DNA from: Methylopila capsulata
GTDB taxonomy: Bacteria; Pseudomonadota; Alphaproteobacteria; Rhizobiales; Methylopilaceae
NCBI RefSeq assembly: GCF_016907975.1
Contig: NZ_JAFBCY010000001.1
Coordinates: 930,001-994,000, forward strand
Direction of reading: 5' to 3'
DNA: 64,000 nt
The notes under the pieces are model-generated. The model saw nothing but the letters and a program-made list of their open reading frames with translations. It ran no database searches and had not been told where the DNA came from. Position 1 is the first letter of the stretch, and each line of letters starts with the position of its first letter. The position numbers were made by a program, and so were the translations under genes. Positions 36,235 to 46,200 of the stretch are shown in pieces.

Positions 36235-36327
36235 GCCGTCATGGTCCGGCTTGACCGGACCATCCACCCCGACGTCGAGCTCGACCTCGCCGATGGGTCC
36301 TCCGGTCAAGCCGGAGGAGGACGACGG
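36235..36327. repeat. Intergenic palindromic element, family A copy 1
   Basis: The left arm GCCGTCATGGTCCGGCTTGA… continues to CCGGACCATCCA; the right arm is GATGGGTCCTCCGGTC to GACGACGG. The left arm is identical over about 30 bases to that of the element at 41642-41734. The gap 36172-36634 contains this element and a small palindrome but no gene I can support. Confidence 0.85.
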
Positions 36328-36521
36328 GGTGGACCCCCGCCCGCCCGATTTCGCTTCCCCGCCTAAAACGAAATTTAGCGCTTGATGGCCTTCGCCCCGA
36401 TGCTAGGCTCGCTTCCGGCAGAGAGCGACGGGCAACGTCGCCGAGTTCAGGGGCTGTTAGAGGAAACGCGGCGACGCCCGGACCTCGGGCGACTTTCCAA
36501 CATTGAACAAAAACGTGCGCG

Positions 36522-36539
36522 CTTCGTCACAATACGAAG
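36522..36539. promoter_or_regulatory. Inverted repeat upstream of the branched-chain transporter operon
   Basis: CTTCGT-N6-ACGAAG lies about 95 bases before the substrate-binding-protein start, in a locally AT-richer region. It could be an operator; no known regulator motif is recognised. Confidence 0.3.
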
Positions 36540-36634
36540 AAACGCGAAGCCGCGCGCCAAGAACGTCTTCAACGCCGCCGCATGACCCGAAAACGGGCGA
36601 GACAGGCCGGCGTATCTCTGGGAGGAGATGAGGC

Positions 36635-37837
36635 ATGAAGCTTTCGGCGGCGATGGCCGCGGCGCTGCTCGTGGCGAGCGCGCTGCCCGCGGCGGCTCAG
36701 GTGTCGGACAACAAGGTCAAGATCGGCATCCTGAACGATCAGTCCGGCGTCTACGCCGACTTCGGCGGCAAGTGGTCCTACGAGGCCGCCAAGATGGCGG
36801 TGGAGGACTTCGGCGGCAAAGTGCTCGACATGCCGATCGAGGTCGTGACCGCCGATCACCAGAACAAGCCCGATATCGCCTCCAACATCGCGCGCCAGTG
36901 GTACGACACCGGCCAGGTGGACGCGATCATGGAGCTCACCACCTCCTCGGTCGCGCTCGCTGTGCAGGGGCTCTCGAAGGAAAAGAAGAAAATCACCCTC
37001 GTCACCGGCGCAGCGACCACGGAGCTCACCGGCAAGCAGTGTTCGCCTTACGGCTTTCACTGGGCCTACGACACCAACGCGCTCGCCGTCGGCACCGGCG
37101 GCGCGCTCGTGAAGGCGGGCGGCGACAGCTGGTTCTTCCTCACCGCCGACTACGCCTTCGGCTATTCGCTCGAGGCGCAGACCACCAAGTTCCTGACGTC
37201 GAACGGCGGCAAGGTGGTGGGCTCGGTCCGCCATCCGCTCTCGAACGCGGACTTCTCCTCGTTCCTGCTGCAGGCGCAGTCCTCCGGCGCCAAGGTGATC
37301 GGCCTCGCCAACGCCGGCCTCGACACCGCCAACGCCATCAAGCAGGCCTCGGAGTTCGGCATCGTCGCGGGCGGCCAGCGGCTCGCAGCGCTGCTGTTCA
37401 CCCTGGCGGAGGTGCACGGCCTGGGCCTCGAGGCCGCGCAGGGGCTGTCGCTCACCGAAGGCTTCTACTGGGACCGCGACGACGCCTCGCGTGAGTTCGG
37501 CAAGCGCTTCTTCGCGCGCACCAAGCGGATGCCGAACATGATCCAGGCCGGCACCTACTCCGGCGTGCTGCATTACCTCAAGGCCATCGCCAAGGCCGGC
37601 GCCGACGACACCGAGAAGGTGGCGGAAGCCATGCGCGCCATGCCCGTGGACGACGTCTTCGCCAAAGGCGGCGTTGTCGCCAAGAACGGCCGCATGATCC
37701 ACGACATGTACCTGATGGAGGTCAAGAAGCCGGAGGAGAGCAAGCAGCCCTGGGACTACTTCAAGGTGCTCGCGACCGTTCCCGGCGACCAAGCCTACAT
37801 CAAGCCGTCGGAGAGCGGCTGCCCGCTGGCGCAGTGA
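36635..37837 (+). CDS. ABC transporter periplasmic substrate-binding protein, branched-chain amino-acid type
   Basis: 400 residues with a signal peptide (MKLSAAMAAALLVASALPAAAQ) and a strong GGGAGGAG ribosome-binding region. The mature part is a LivK-like type I binding fold (VKIGILNDQSGVYADFGGKWSYEAAKMAVEDFGG; ADHQNKPDIASNIARQWYD; FLTADYAFGYSLEAQTTKFL). Such proteins bind branched-chain or other amino acids, urea, amides or aromatic acids. The ligand is not determinable here. It heads an operon with two ATPases and two permeases, forming a full HAAT-type importer. Confidence 0.92.
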   Translation: MKLSAAMAAALLVASALPAAAQVSDNKVKIGILNDQSGVYADFGGKWSYEAAKMAVEDFGGKVLDMPIEVVTADHQNKPDIASNIARQWYDTGQVDAIMELTTSSVALAVQGLSKEKKKITLVTGAATTELTGKQCSPYGFHWAYDTNALAVGTGGALVKAGGDSWFFLTADYAFGYSLEAQTTKFLTSNGGKVVGSVRHPLSNADFSSFLLQAQSSGAKVIGLANAGLDTANAIKQASEFGIVAGGQRLAALLFTLAEVHGLGLEAAQGLSLTEGFYWDRDDASREFGKRFFARTKRMPNMIQAGTYSGVLHYLKAIAKAGADDTEKVAEAMRAMPVDDVFAKGGVVAKNGRMIHDMYLMEVKKPEESKQPWDYFKVLATVPGDQAYIKPSESGCPLAQ

Positions 37838-37877
37838 CGGCCATGCGCGCGTCAGGCGCTGTTCCCACGGCGATCAG

Positions 37878-38021
37878 CCCCCTCACCCGGCCCTGCGGGC
37901 CGACCTCTCCCCGCTGGGGAGAGGTGCGAGGCGCCGCCGTCGCGCGTCCTGGCACAAGGAGGCGCGGGTCTTCACCTCTCCCCGGCGGGGAGAGTTCGGA
38001 GGGCGAAGCCCTCCGGGGGCG
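37878..38021. repeat. Intergenic palindromic element with CTCTCCCC/GGGGAGAG arms
   Basis: Left part: CACCCGGCCCTGCGGGCCG and ACCTCTCCCC-GCT-GGGGAGAGGT. Right part: ACCTCTCCCC-GGC-GGGGAGAG and GGAGGGCGAAGCCCTCC. Each half folds into hairpins and the halves are inverted relative to each other. It lies between the substrate-binding protein and livG and could set their expression ratio through mRNA structure. Confidence 0.8.
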
Positions 38022-38048
38022 CCCGGCGCAAAGACGCGGACGCCGCCC

Positions 38049-38807
38049 ATGACCGCCCCCGAAATCGTGCTCTCCTGCCGCGGGCTGCGGAAGGACTTTG
38101 CCGGGTTCACGGCCGTGAACGACGTCGACCTCGACCTGCGCCATGGCGAGATCCACGCCATGATCGGGCCGAACGGCGCCGGCAAGACCACCGTGTTCAA
38201 CCTGCTGACCAAGTTCCTGCAGCCGACCAAGGGGCGGATCACCCTGCTCGGCCAGGACATCACCAGGACCTCGCCGTCCAAGGTCGCGCGGATGGGGCTG
38301 GCGCGCTCGTTCCAGATCTCGGCCACCTTCCCGCACCTCACCGTGCTGGAAAACGTGCGCGTGGCGCTGCAGCGGCCGAACGGGCTCGCCCACCAGTTCT
38401 GGCGGCCCATGAGCGCGCTCGACCGGCTGAACGAGCGGGCGCTGGAGCTGATCGAGCTTGTCGGCCTCAAGGACGCTCGCAACCGGCCCGCCGCCGACCT
38501 CTCCTACGGCCGCAAGCGCGCGCTCGAGATCGCGACCACGCTCGCGCTCGACCCCAAGGCGTTGCTGCTCGACGAGCCCATGGCCGGCATGGGCCACGAG
38601 GACGTGGCCGTCGTCTCCGCGATCGTTCGTGACGTGGCGAAGACCCGCGCGGTGCTGATGGTGGAGCACAACCTGAAGGTCGTCGCCGACCTCTGCGACC
38701 GCGTCACCGTGCTCCAGCGCGGCGAGATCCTGATCTCCGGCGACTACGCCACGGTCTCCCGCGACGAGCGCGTACGCACCGCCTATCTCGGAGCGGGCCA
38801 TGACTGA
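38049..38807 (+). CDS. livG: Branched-chain amino-acid ABC transporter ATP-binding protein LivG-type
   Basis: 252 residues. Walker A is GPNGAGKTTV (about 37-46), and Walker B is LLLDEPMAG. The signature is the LivG variant DLSYGRKRALEIATTLAL. The C-terminal VEHNLKVVADLCDRVTVLQRGEIL is typical. It powers the importer on the cytosolic side. Its 3' end overlaps the livF start by 8 bases. Confidence 0.95.
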   Translation: MTAPEIVLSCRGLRKDFAGFTAVNDVDLDLRHGEIHAMIGPNGAGKTTVFNLLTKFLQPTKGRITLLGQDITRTSPSKVARMGLARSFQISATFPHLTVLENVRVALQRPNGLAHQFWRPMSALDRLNERALELIELVGLKDARNRPAADLSYGRKRALEIATTLALDPKALLLDEPMAGMGHEDVAVVSAIVRDVAKTRAVLMVEHNLKVVADLCDRVTVLQRGEILISGDYATVSRDERVRTAYLGAGHD

Positions 38808-39576
38808 AGCCCCGCTGGCGCAGCCGCCCTCGGACTTCCGGCATGAGCCCTCGTCCCGCGGAACGCAGCCGATCGTCCAATCCCTGCTGAAGGTGCGCGG
38901 GCTGAACGCCTGGTACGGCGAGAGCCACGCGCTGCACGGCGTCGACCTCGACATCGCCGCCGGCGAGACCGTGACGCTGCTCGGCCGCAACGGCGTGGGC
39001 AAGACCACGACGCTGCGCGCCATCATGGGAATCCTGCCGAAGCGCACGGGCTCCGTCCGCCTCAACGGCCGCGAGATGATCGGCACGCCGCTGCACAAGG
39101 TGGCCGCCGCCGGTCTCGGCTTCGTGCCGGAGGAGCGCGGCATCTTCGCCTCGCTCACCGTCGAGGAGAACCTGACGCTGCCTCCGGTGGTCGCCAAGGG
39201 CGGCTTCACGGTGGAGGAGCTCTACGCGCTGTTCCCGAACCTGAAGGAGCGCCGGCGCAGCGCCGGCACGCAGCTCTCGGGCGGCGAGCAGCAGATGCTC
39301 GCCATCGCCCGCGTGCTCCGCACCGGCGTGACGCTGCTGCTGCTGGACGAGCCGACCGAGGGCCTCGCGCCGGTCATCGTCGACCGCATCGGCGAGATCA
39401 TCCTGGAGATGAAGCGCCGCGGCATGACCGTGCTGCTGGTCGAGCAGAACTTCCGCTTCGCAAGCCGCGTGGCGGACCGGTTCTACGTGATGGACCACGG
39501 CCAGATCGTCGACGGCTTCGCAGCGGCGGAGCTCCCCGGCCGCATGGACCGGCTGAAAGAGGCGCTGGGGGTGTGA
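38800..39576 (+). CDS. livF: Branched-chain amino-acid ABC transporter ATP-binding protein LivF-type
   Basis: 258 residues. Walker A is GRNGVGKTTT, the signature is QLSGGEQQMLAIARVL and Walker B is LLLLDEPTEGLAPVIVD, with the switch region VEQNFRFASRVADRFYVMDHG. The first 25 residues (to SLLKVRGLNAWYGESHALHG) extend beyond the usual LivF start. The start overlaps livG, as in typical liv operons. Confidence 0.95.
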   Translation: MTEAPLAQPPSDFRHEPSSRGTQPIVQSLLKVRGLNAWYGESHALHGVDLDIAAGETVTLLGRNGVGKTTTLRAIMGILPKRTGSVRLNGREMIGTPLHKVAAAGLGFVPEERGIFASLTVEENLTLPPVVAKGGFTVEELYALFPNLKERRRSAGTQLSGGEQQMLAIARVLRTGVTLLLLDEPTEGLAPVIVDRIGEIILEMKRRGMTVLLVEQNFRFASRVADRFYVMDHGQIVDGFAAAELPGRMDRLKEALGV

Positions 39577-39600
39577 TGCGCGTGATGGGACATCCTCGAC

Positions 39601-39690
39601 CGTCATGCCCGCCCTTGCGGGCATCCACGACTTCGACGTCGAGCGCCACGCCAAAGTCGTGGATACCCGGCCTGCGGCCGGGCATGACGG
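39601..39690. repeat. Intergenic palindromic element, family B
   Basis: The left arm (39601-39638) starts CGTCATGCCCGCCCTTGCGG and includes GCATCCACGACTTCGA. The right arm (39653-39690) is its inverted copy, ending CCGGGCATGACGG. It lies between livF and livH. A reading frame through it joins livH, but those residues are repeat-encoded and probably not translated. Confidence 0.85.
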
Positions 39691-39721
39691 CGCCTTTCGC
39701 CGTCGCGCCGGAGCGCGCCCC

Positions 39722-40609
39722 ATGACCATGGTGTTCGGCGTTCCGGTTCAGGCGCTCTTGGGGCAGCTGTTGGTCGGTCTGATCAACGGCTCGTTCTACG
39801 CGCTGCTGAGCCTTGGCCTCGCGATCATCTTCGGGCTGCTGCGCATCATCAACTTCGCCCATGGCGCGCAGTACATGCTCGGCGCCTTCGTCGCCTACCT
39901 GCTGCTGGCCTACGCCGGGATCGGCTACTGGGGCGCGTTGATCCTCGCGCCGCTGATCGTAGGCCTCGCGGGCGCCGCGATCGAGCGGCTGGCGCTGTCG
40001 CGGCTCTACGATCTTGACCCGCTCTACGGGCTCTTATTCACCTTCGGCCTCGCGCTCGCGATCGAGGGCTCGTTCCGCTACGTCTACGGCTCGGCCGGCC
40101 AGCCCTACGCGGTGCCGCAGGCGCTCACCGGCGCGCGCAACCTCGGCTTCATGGTGCTGCCGAACTACCGCGGCTGGGTGGTGGTCGCCTCGCTCGCGGT
40201 CTGCATCGCGACCTGGCTCGCGATCGAGAAGACCAAGTTCGGCGCCTATCTCCGCGCCGCGACCGAGAACCCGACGCTGGTGCGCGCTTTCGGCGTGAAC
40301 GTGCCGCTGCTGCTCACCTTCACCTACGGCCTCGGCGCGGCGCTGGCGGGGCTCGCCGGCGTGATGGCCGCGCCGATCTACCAGGTCAGCCCGCTGATGG
40401 GCTCCAACATCATCATCGTGGTGTTCGCGGTGGTGGTGGTCGGCGGCATGGGCTCGATCCTCGGCGCGGTGGTCACCGGCTACATGCTCGGCCTCTGCGA
40501 AGGCCTCACCAAGGTGTTCTACCCGGAGGCCTCCAACATCGTGATCTTCGTCATCATGGCGATCGTGCTGCTGATCCGCCCCGCCGGCCTGTTCGGGAGG
40601 ACGGCGTGA
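39722..40609 (+). CDS. livH: Branched-chain amino-acid ABC transporter permease LivH-type
   Basis: 295 residues from the ATG at 39722, which opens MTMVFGVPVQALLGQLLVGLINGSFYALLSLGLAIIFGLLRIINFAHG, the classic LivH start. About eight membrane helices follow, and the conserved loop AATENPTLVRAFGVNVPLLLTFTYGLGAALAGLAGV couples to the ATPases. The end reads IVLLIRPAGLFGRTA. The stop overlaps the livM GTG start (GTGA). Confidence 0.95.
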   Translation: MTMVFGVPVQALLGQLLVGLINGSFYALLSLGLAIIFGLLRIINFAHGAQYMLGAFVAYLLLAYAGIGYWGALILAPLIVGLAGAAIERLALSRLYDLDPLYGLLFTFGLALAIEGSFRYVYGSAGQPYAVPQALTGARNLGFMVLPNYRGWVVVASLAVCIATWLAIEKTKFGAYLRAATENPTLVRAFGVNVPLLLTFTYGLGAALAGLAGVMAAPIYQVSPLMGSNIIIVVFAVVVVGGMGSILGAVVTGYMLGLCEGLTKVFYPEASNIVIFVIMAIVLLIRPAGLFGRTA

Positions 40610-41586
40610 CCGACGTCGTCCTCGCTCCGCCCGCCAAGCGCTCGAAGGCGCGCGGCATCGCGCTGATCGCCGTGGGCCTCGTGCTGCTCGCGGTCGCGCC
40701 CTTCGTGGTCTACCCGATCTTCGTGATGAAGCTGCTGTGCTTCGCGCTGTTCGCCGCCGCCTTCAACCTGCTGCTCGGCTATGCCGGCCTGCTGTCCTTC
40801 GGCCATGCCGCGTTCTTCGGCGGCGCGGCGTACTTCACCGCCCATGCGGTCAAGGAGTGGGGCCTGACGCCGGAGCTGGGCGTGCTTGTCGGCGTCGCGG
40901 GGGCTGCGGCGCTGGGGCTGGTGGTCGGCTTCCTCGCCATCCGCCGGCAGGGCATCTACTTCGCCATGATCACGCTGGCGCTCGCCCAGATGTTCTTCTT
41001 CTTCTGCCTGCAGGCGCGCTTCACCCATGGCGAGGACGGCATCCAGGGCGTGCCCCGCGGCCACCTGTTCGGCCTGATCGACCTCAACCAGCCGCTCGCC
41101 ATGTACGGCTTCGTGGCCGTCGTGTTCCTGGCGGGCATGGTCGCGATCCACCGGATCACGGAATCGCCCTTCGGGATGATCCTGAAGTCGATCCGCGAAA
41201 ACGAGCGCCGTGCGACCTCGCTCGGCATCTCGGTCGGCTCCTACAAGCTCGCGGCCTTCGTGATGTCGGCGGCGCTGGCGGGACTTGCCGGCGCGACCAA
41301 GGCGCTGGTGTTCCAGTTCGCGACGCTGACCGACGTCGGCTGGCAGATGTCGGGCGAGGTCATCCTGATGACCCTGCTCGGCGGCATCGGCACCATGATC
41401 GGGCCGGTGGTCGGCGCCGCGATCGTCACCGCGTTGGAGAACTACCTCGCGACCTCGGACTTCCCGCCGACGATCGTCATCGGCCTCGCGTTCATGCTCT
41501 GCGTGCTCGCCTTCCGCCGCGGCGTGGTGGGCGAGCTGCTGGCCACGCGGTGGGGAAAGCGGCTCGCGGGACGGAGCGAGGACTGA
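40606..41586 (+). CDS. livM: Branched-chain amino-acid ABC transporter permease LivM-type
   Basis: 326 residues starting at GTG 40606, which overlaps the livH stop. Membrane helices are accompanied by LivM landmarks: AFNLLLGYAGLLSFGHAAFFGGAAYFTAH, TLALAQMFFFFCLQ, TGxED-like THGEDGIQG and SIRENERRATSLGISVGSYKLAAFVMSAALAGLAGA. It completes the five-gene importer. Confidence 0.95.
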   Translation: MTDVVLAPPAKRSKARGIALIAVGLVLLAVAPFVVYPIFVMKLLCFALFAAAFNLLLGYAGLLSFGHAAFFGGAAYFTAHAVKEWGLTPELGVLVGVAGAAALGLVVGFLAIRRQGIYFAMITLALAQMFFFFCLQARFTHGEDGIQGVPRGHLFGLIDLNQPLAMYGFVAVVFLAGMVAIHRITESPFGMILKSIRENERRATSLGISVGSYKLAAFVMSAALAGLAGATKALVFQFATLTDVGWQMSGEVILMTLLGGIGTMIGPVVGAAIVTALENYLATSDFPPTIVIGLAFMLCVLAFRRGVVGELLATRWGKRLAGRSED

Positions 41587-41641
41587 GCGGTTCTGCGGGA
41601 ACGCCACGCATCCTAAAGCGCGAAGCACCTCCCACACCCAC

Positions 41642-41734
41642 GCCGTCATGGTCCGGCTTGACCGGACCATCCATCCCCGACGTCGAGCGCCACGTCCCCG
41701 GTGGGTCCTCCGGTCGAGCCGGAGGACGACGGCG
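41642..41734. repeat. Intergenic palindromic element, family A copy 2
   Basis: The left arm CGCCGTCATGGTCCGGCTTG… matches the copy at 36235-36327 almost base for base through GGACCATCCA, and the right arm GTGGGTCCTCCGGTC…GGAGGACGACGG also matches it. It lies just after the livM operon. Confidence 0.88.
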
Positions 41735-41807
41735 GAGGGTGGCGTGAACGGCGAGTGGAGCGTCGAAGGGAGTCCGTCCGGGCCGCTTCCCCCTCGCCCC
41801 GCCCGCG

Positions 41808-41900
41808 CCGTCATCCCCCGGCTTGTCCGGGGGATCCAGGCATCCGCAAGCTGGTGCGCGGCGGCCCGGTGGATGCCCCGGACAAGCCGGGGCATGACGA
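41808..41900. repeat. Intergenic palindromic element, family C
   Basis: The left arm CCGTCATCCCCCGGCTTGTC…CGGGGGATCCAGG (41808-41840) is matched by the inverted right arm GGATGCCCCGGACAAGCC…GGGGCATGACGA (to 41900). It lies 73 bases after the family A copy. The gap 41587-42010 holds these two elements and no gene. Confidence 0.88.
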
Positions 41901-42010
41901 AGCGCATCTTTGGGGGACGCGGGAAACGATCCGCCGTCAGGCGGTTCCCCACAGCCCATCGCGTCCCCGCCCCTCCCCTCGCCCGCGCTTCGGTGTAGCG
42001 TCGCCGGTCC

Positions 42011-43267
42011 ATGGCGAGTTTCAGCTTCCTCCACGCGGCGGACCTTCATCTCGACAGCCCGCTGATCGGCCTCTCCGGCCGCTCGCCGGACTTCGCGGCG
42101 CGGGTCGAGGACGCCTCGCGCACGGCGCTCGACGCGCTCGTGCAGCTTGCGATCGACGAAGGCTGCCGCTTCGTCCTGCTCGCGGGCGACGTGTTCGACG
42201 GCGACCTGCGCAACGTCCGCGCCGGCCTGTTCCTGGTTTCCCGGCTCGCCCGGCTGCGGGAGGCGGGCGTCGGCGTCTACATGATCCTCGGCAACCACGA
42301 CGCCGAGAACCGGTTCATGGCGAAGCTCGACTTCTCCGACAACGTCACGCTGTTTTCGGCCCGCGCCGCCCACACCGCGACCCTTCCAGAGCTCGATGTC
42401 GCGATCCACGGCCGCAGCTTTCCCCAGCGCGACGTGACCGAGAACCTCGCCCAGAGCTATCCGCCGCCGGTCGCCGGCGCGTTCAACATCGGCATGTTGC
42501 ACACCGCCTGCATCGGCCACGAGGGCGAGCACGCGGCCTATGCGCCCTGCTCCGTCCAGCAGCTCGTCAACCACGGCTACGACTACTGGGCGCTCGGCCA
42601 CATCCACGACCGCGGGCTGCTGAACGAGCGACCCTACGTGCTCTATCCCGGCAACCTGCAGGGCCGCAGCGCCCGCGAGACCGGGCCGAAGGGCGCGACG
42701 CTGGTTCGCGTCCGCGACGGCGTGGTGGAGAGCCTGGAGCACCGGACGCTCGACGCCGTGCGCTGGGCGCACGAGCGCGTGGACGTCGGCGGGGCCGCGG
42801 CCACGTCCGACGTGCTCGACCGGCTGCGCGAGGCGATGGAGCGCGCGGGCGAGGCCGCCGAAGGCCGCCCGCTCGCGCTGCGGCTGACGCTGACCGGCGA
42901 GACGCCGCTGCACGGCGAGCTAGCGCTGCGCCGGGCGGAGCTGCGCGAGGAGGCCGAGACCATCGCGGCGGGCCTCTCCGCCGACGTCTGGCTGGAGAAG
43001 CTCAGCCTCGCCACCCGCGCGCCAAAGGCAGGCGAGGCCGCGGCGGACCCGACGGTCGCCGGCCGCATCCAGGCCGAGATCGCGGCGCTGCCTGTGGAGG
43101 CGCTCGCCGAACGGCTCGAAGCGCGGATCGCCGAGATCCGCACCCGCCTGCCGGCCTCGGCGCGGGCGGAGGCGCTGGTGGAGGCGCTGCGGGCGGAGGC
43201 TCCGGCGCGGGCCCGCGCGCTGGCGCTCGCGCTCGTCGGCGAAGGACGCGACGATGCGCTTCGCTGA
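42011..43267 (+). CDS. SbcD/Mre11-like DNA exonuclease (YhaO type)
   Basis: 418 residues. The calcineurin-like phosphoesterase motifs are in order: HAADLHLDSP (metal DxH), VLLAGDVFDGD, MILGNHDAENR, GMLHTA and WALGHIHD, followed by PGNLQGRSARETGPKG. The C-terminal third is helical. This matches YhaO-type metallophosphoesterases, Mre11-like nucleases paired with an ATPase. The next gene overlaps by 14 bases and encodes that ATPase partner, so the two probably form an Mre11/Rad50-like DNA end-processing complex. Confidence 0.9.
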   Translation: MASFSFLHAADLHLDSPLIGLSGRSPDFAARVEDASRTALDALVQLAIDEGCRFVLLAGDVFDGDLRNVRAGLFLVSRLARLREAGVGVYMILGNHDAENRFMAKLDFSDNVTLFSARAAHTATLPELDVAIHGRSFPQRDVTENLAQSYPPPVAGAFNIGMLHTACIGHEGEHAAYAPCSVQQLVNHGYDYWALGHIHDRGLLNERPYVLYPGNLQGRSARETGPKGATLVRVRDGVVESLEHRTLDAVRWAHERVDVGGAAATSDVLDRLREAMERAGEAAEGRPLALRLTLTGETPLHGELALRRAELREEAETIAAGLSADVWLEKLSLATRAPKAGEAAADPTVAGRIQAEIAALPVEALAERLEARIAEIRTRLPASARAEALVEALRAEAPARARALALALVGEGRDDALR

Positions 43268-46200
43268 ACTCGCGCTCGACAGCTACGGCGCGGTGAAGGC
43301 CCGCACGATCGCCTTCCCGCACCCCGGCCTCACCGTGGTCTATGGGCCGAACGAGGCCGGCAAGAGCACCTCGCTCGCGGCGGTCGGCGACTTCCTGTTC
43401 GGCGTGCCGACGCAGACTTCGCGCGGAAGCGTGTTCGGCTACGACGCCATGCGGATCGGCGCGCGGCTCGTCCGGGCGGACGGGAGCGAGCTTGCGCTTC
43501 GCCGCCGCAAGGGCCGCGCGGGGCGCACGTTGACCGACTGGGACGGCGCGCCGGCGGACGAAGGCCTGCTCGCGGCGCTGCTGGGCGCGACCACCCGCGA
43601 GCGCTTCGAAAACCTGTTCGGCCTCGACCATGCGCGCCTGCGCGACGGCGGCGAGCGCATGCTGACCGCCGACGGCGAGATCGGCCGGCTGATCGTGGAG
43701 GCCGGCGGCGGCCTCCGGAGCCTCGTCGCGCGGCTGGAGGCGATCGACCGCACGCTCGACGGCCTGTTCGCGCCGCGGCGCTCGGGCGAGCGCGCCTTCT
43801 ACAAGGCGCTGACCGCCTTCGAGGAGGCCGACCGCGACGCCAAGGCGGGCCTCCTTACCAAGGAGGCCTACGACCGCGCGCGCGCCGCCCTCACGGATGC
43901 GGAGACCGAGACCGCGCGGCTGCGGGAGGCGCGCCGGGCGCTCGCCCGCGAACGTTCGGGGCTCGAGCGCATCGCCCGCGTCTCGCCGCTGCTGCAGTGG
44001 CTCGAACTTCTGTCGGAGCGGCTCGCGGCCGACCCGGACCTCGCCCGTCTGCCGGACGGCTTCGCGCACGAGGCGCGGGCGGCGCTGACCGCCTGCGCCG
44101 AGGCCGAGAAGGCGCTGGCGGAGAGCGACGCCGTGGCGGAGACGCTGGGCCAGCGCCTCGCCGCCATCGCCGTCGACGACGCGCTGGTGGCGGCGGAGGC
44201 CGCGATCCGCGACGTCGTCGAGGACTTCGTGCATGTGGCGAAGGCGCGCGAGGACCGGCCCAACCGGCAGCGCGAGCTTGCGCAGGCCGAAGCCAACCTC
44301 GCGCGGCTGCGCCGCATGATCGGGGCGCGCGAGGACGAGGACCTGATGCTGCGCCTGCCGCCGCCGGAGGCGGTGGAGGCCGTGCGCCGGCTCGCGACCG
44401 CGGCCGCGGCTCGCGCCCCAAGGCGCGCGGCGCTGGACGCGCAGGTCAGCGACGGCGTCCTCGCGCTTCGCCGTCTCGACGCCCGCATCGCCGCGGCGCG
44501 CGACGCCGGCCGTCACAAGCCCTCGGGCGTCGCCTCGAGCGAACTTGCCGGCCTGCCCTCCCTGGCGGCGGAGGCGGACGCCCGCGTGGCCCGCGCGCGA
44601 ACCGCCGCTGCCGACGTGGCCGCCCGCGCGGCGGCGCTGGGCTTTCCCACCGCTGCGGCTGTGCGCGATCTCCCCTGCCCCTCGGCGGAGAGCGCCGGGC
44701 GCCTGCTGGCCGCCGCCGAGGCCCGCGCCGAGCGGCGCTCGCGCCACGCGGAGGCCGGGGTCGCCGCGCAGGCGAAGCGCGCTGCGGCCCTCGCCGCCAT
44801 CATACGGTTGCAGGCCGGCGGCGAGATCGCGACCGACGCCGCGCTCGGCGCCGCCCGGGCCGCGCGCGAGACCGCCTGGGCGCAGGTCCGCGCGGCGCAT
44901 CGTGCAGGCGCAGCGGACCCGGACTCCGCCGTGCGGGCGGCGGAGGTCGAGACCGTCGACCGGGCGCTGGCGCAGGCAGACGAGCTCGCCGACCGGCGCG
45001 CCCGCGAGGCCCAGCGCGCCGCAGCGCTGGCCCAGGCCGAAGCGCAGCGCGACGACGCGGCGGCCGAGATCGCCGCCGCCGAGGCCAGTCTCGCCGCGAT
45101 CGACCGCGAGACCGCGGCGGCCGCGGCCGACCTCGCCTCCGCCTTCCCCGAGGTTGCCCGGCGCGCGCCCTCTCCCGCCGCGCTCAAGGCCCTCGCCGAC
45201 GCCCGCGACGCCCTGCTCGCCGCCGCGACCGCCGCGGAGACGGCGCAGGCCGACGCCGAGGTCGCCCGCCGCGCGCTCGAAGGCCCGCTCGCGGCGCTCG
45301 CCTTCGCGGAGCGCGGCTGCGGGCTGGCGCCTGCGGAGGGCTCGGCCGTCGCGGAGCGGGCGCGCCGGGCGCTTGCGGGCGTCGCGGCCCACGACGAGGC
45401 CCACGCCGAGCACCGCCGCGACCTGAAAGCCCGCGAGGACGCCGACGCCGCGACCGAGCGGGCGCGCACAGGCCTCGCCGCGCTCGACCGCGAGGAGGCG
45501 AGCTGGGCCGAGGCCTGGGGGCCGGCGCTCGCGCGGCTCGCGCTGCCCGCCTCCACATCGCCGGAAGACGCGGCCTCCGCCGCGCACGAGTGGGCCGGCG
45601 CCCGTGGCGTGCTGGACGCGCTGGGGCAGGTGCGCCGACGGGTGTTCCGCATGGACGAGGACGAGGCGGACCTCAAGGCGCGCGTCGAGACGATCGGCCG
45701 GGCGGCCGGGCTCGCGCTGCCGGAGGACGCCGTCGCCGCCGCCCGCATGCTCCAAGCGCGCTTCATCGAGAACGACGCCGCGCGCGCCCGCCGGGAAACG
45801 CTTGCGCCCGACGCCGAGGAGGCGGCGCGCACGGCCGCCGCCCGCCGGCTCGCGCTCGCGGAGCGGGAAGCCGCCGCGGCCCGCCTGTGCGAGATCGCGG
45901 GGCTGCTGGACGACGACTGGACGGGCCTCGCCGCGCTGGCCGAACGCCACGCGGGCCGACTGGCCCTTAAGGACGAAATCGCCCGCGCCGAGGACGGCCT
46001 CGCGACCGCCGGCGACGGGCTGCCGCTGGACGCGCTCAAGGCAGCCGCCGCGGAGCGCGATCCCGACGCGCTCGCGGGCGACCTCGCCGCGCTGGAGGAC
46101 CGGGAACGGCAGCTCGACGCCGACGTCGAGGCCGCCAGCCTCGCCGAGCATGCGGCGCGCGCGGCGGTCGCCGGCCATCACGAGGCGGCGGGGGTCAACC

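Noticed and set aside
36382-36585. A possible 67-residue protein upstream of the transporter operon
   Set aside because: No ribosome-binding site, no domain, and it overlaps the probable promoter region.
39605-39721. A longer LivH start
   Set aside because: The extra residues are encoded by the palindromic element; the ATG at 39722 gives the family-typical N-terminus.
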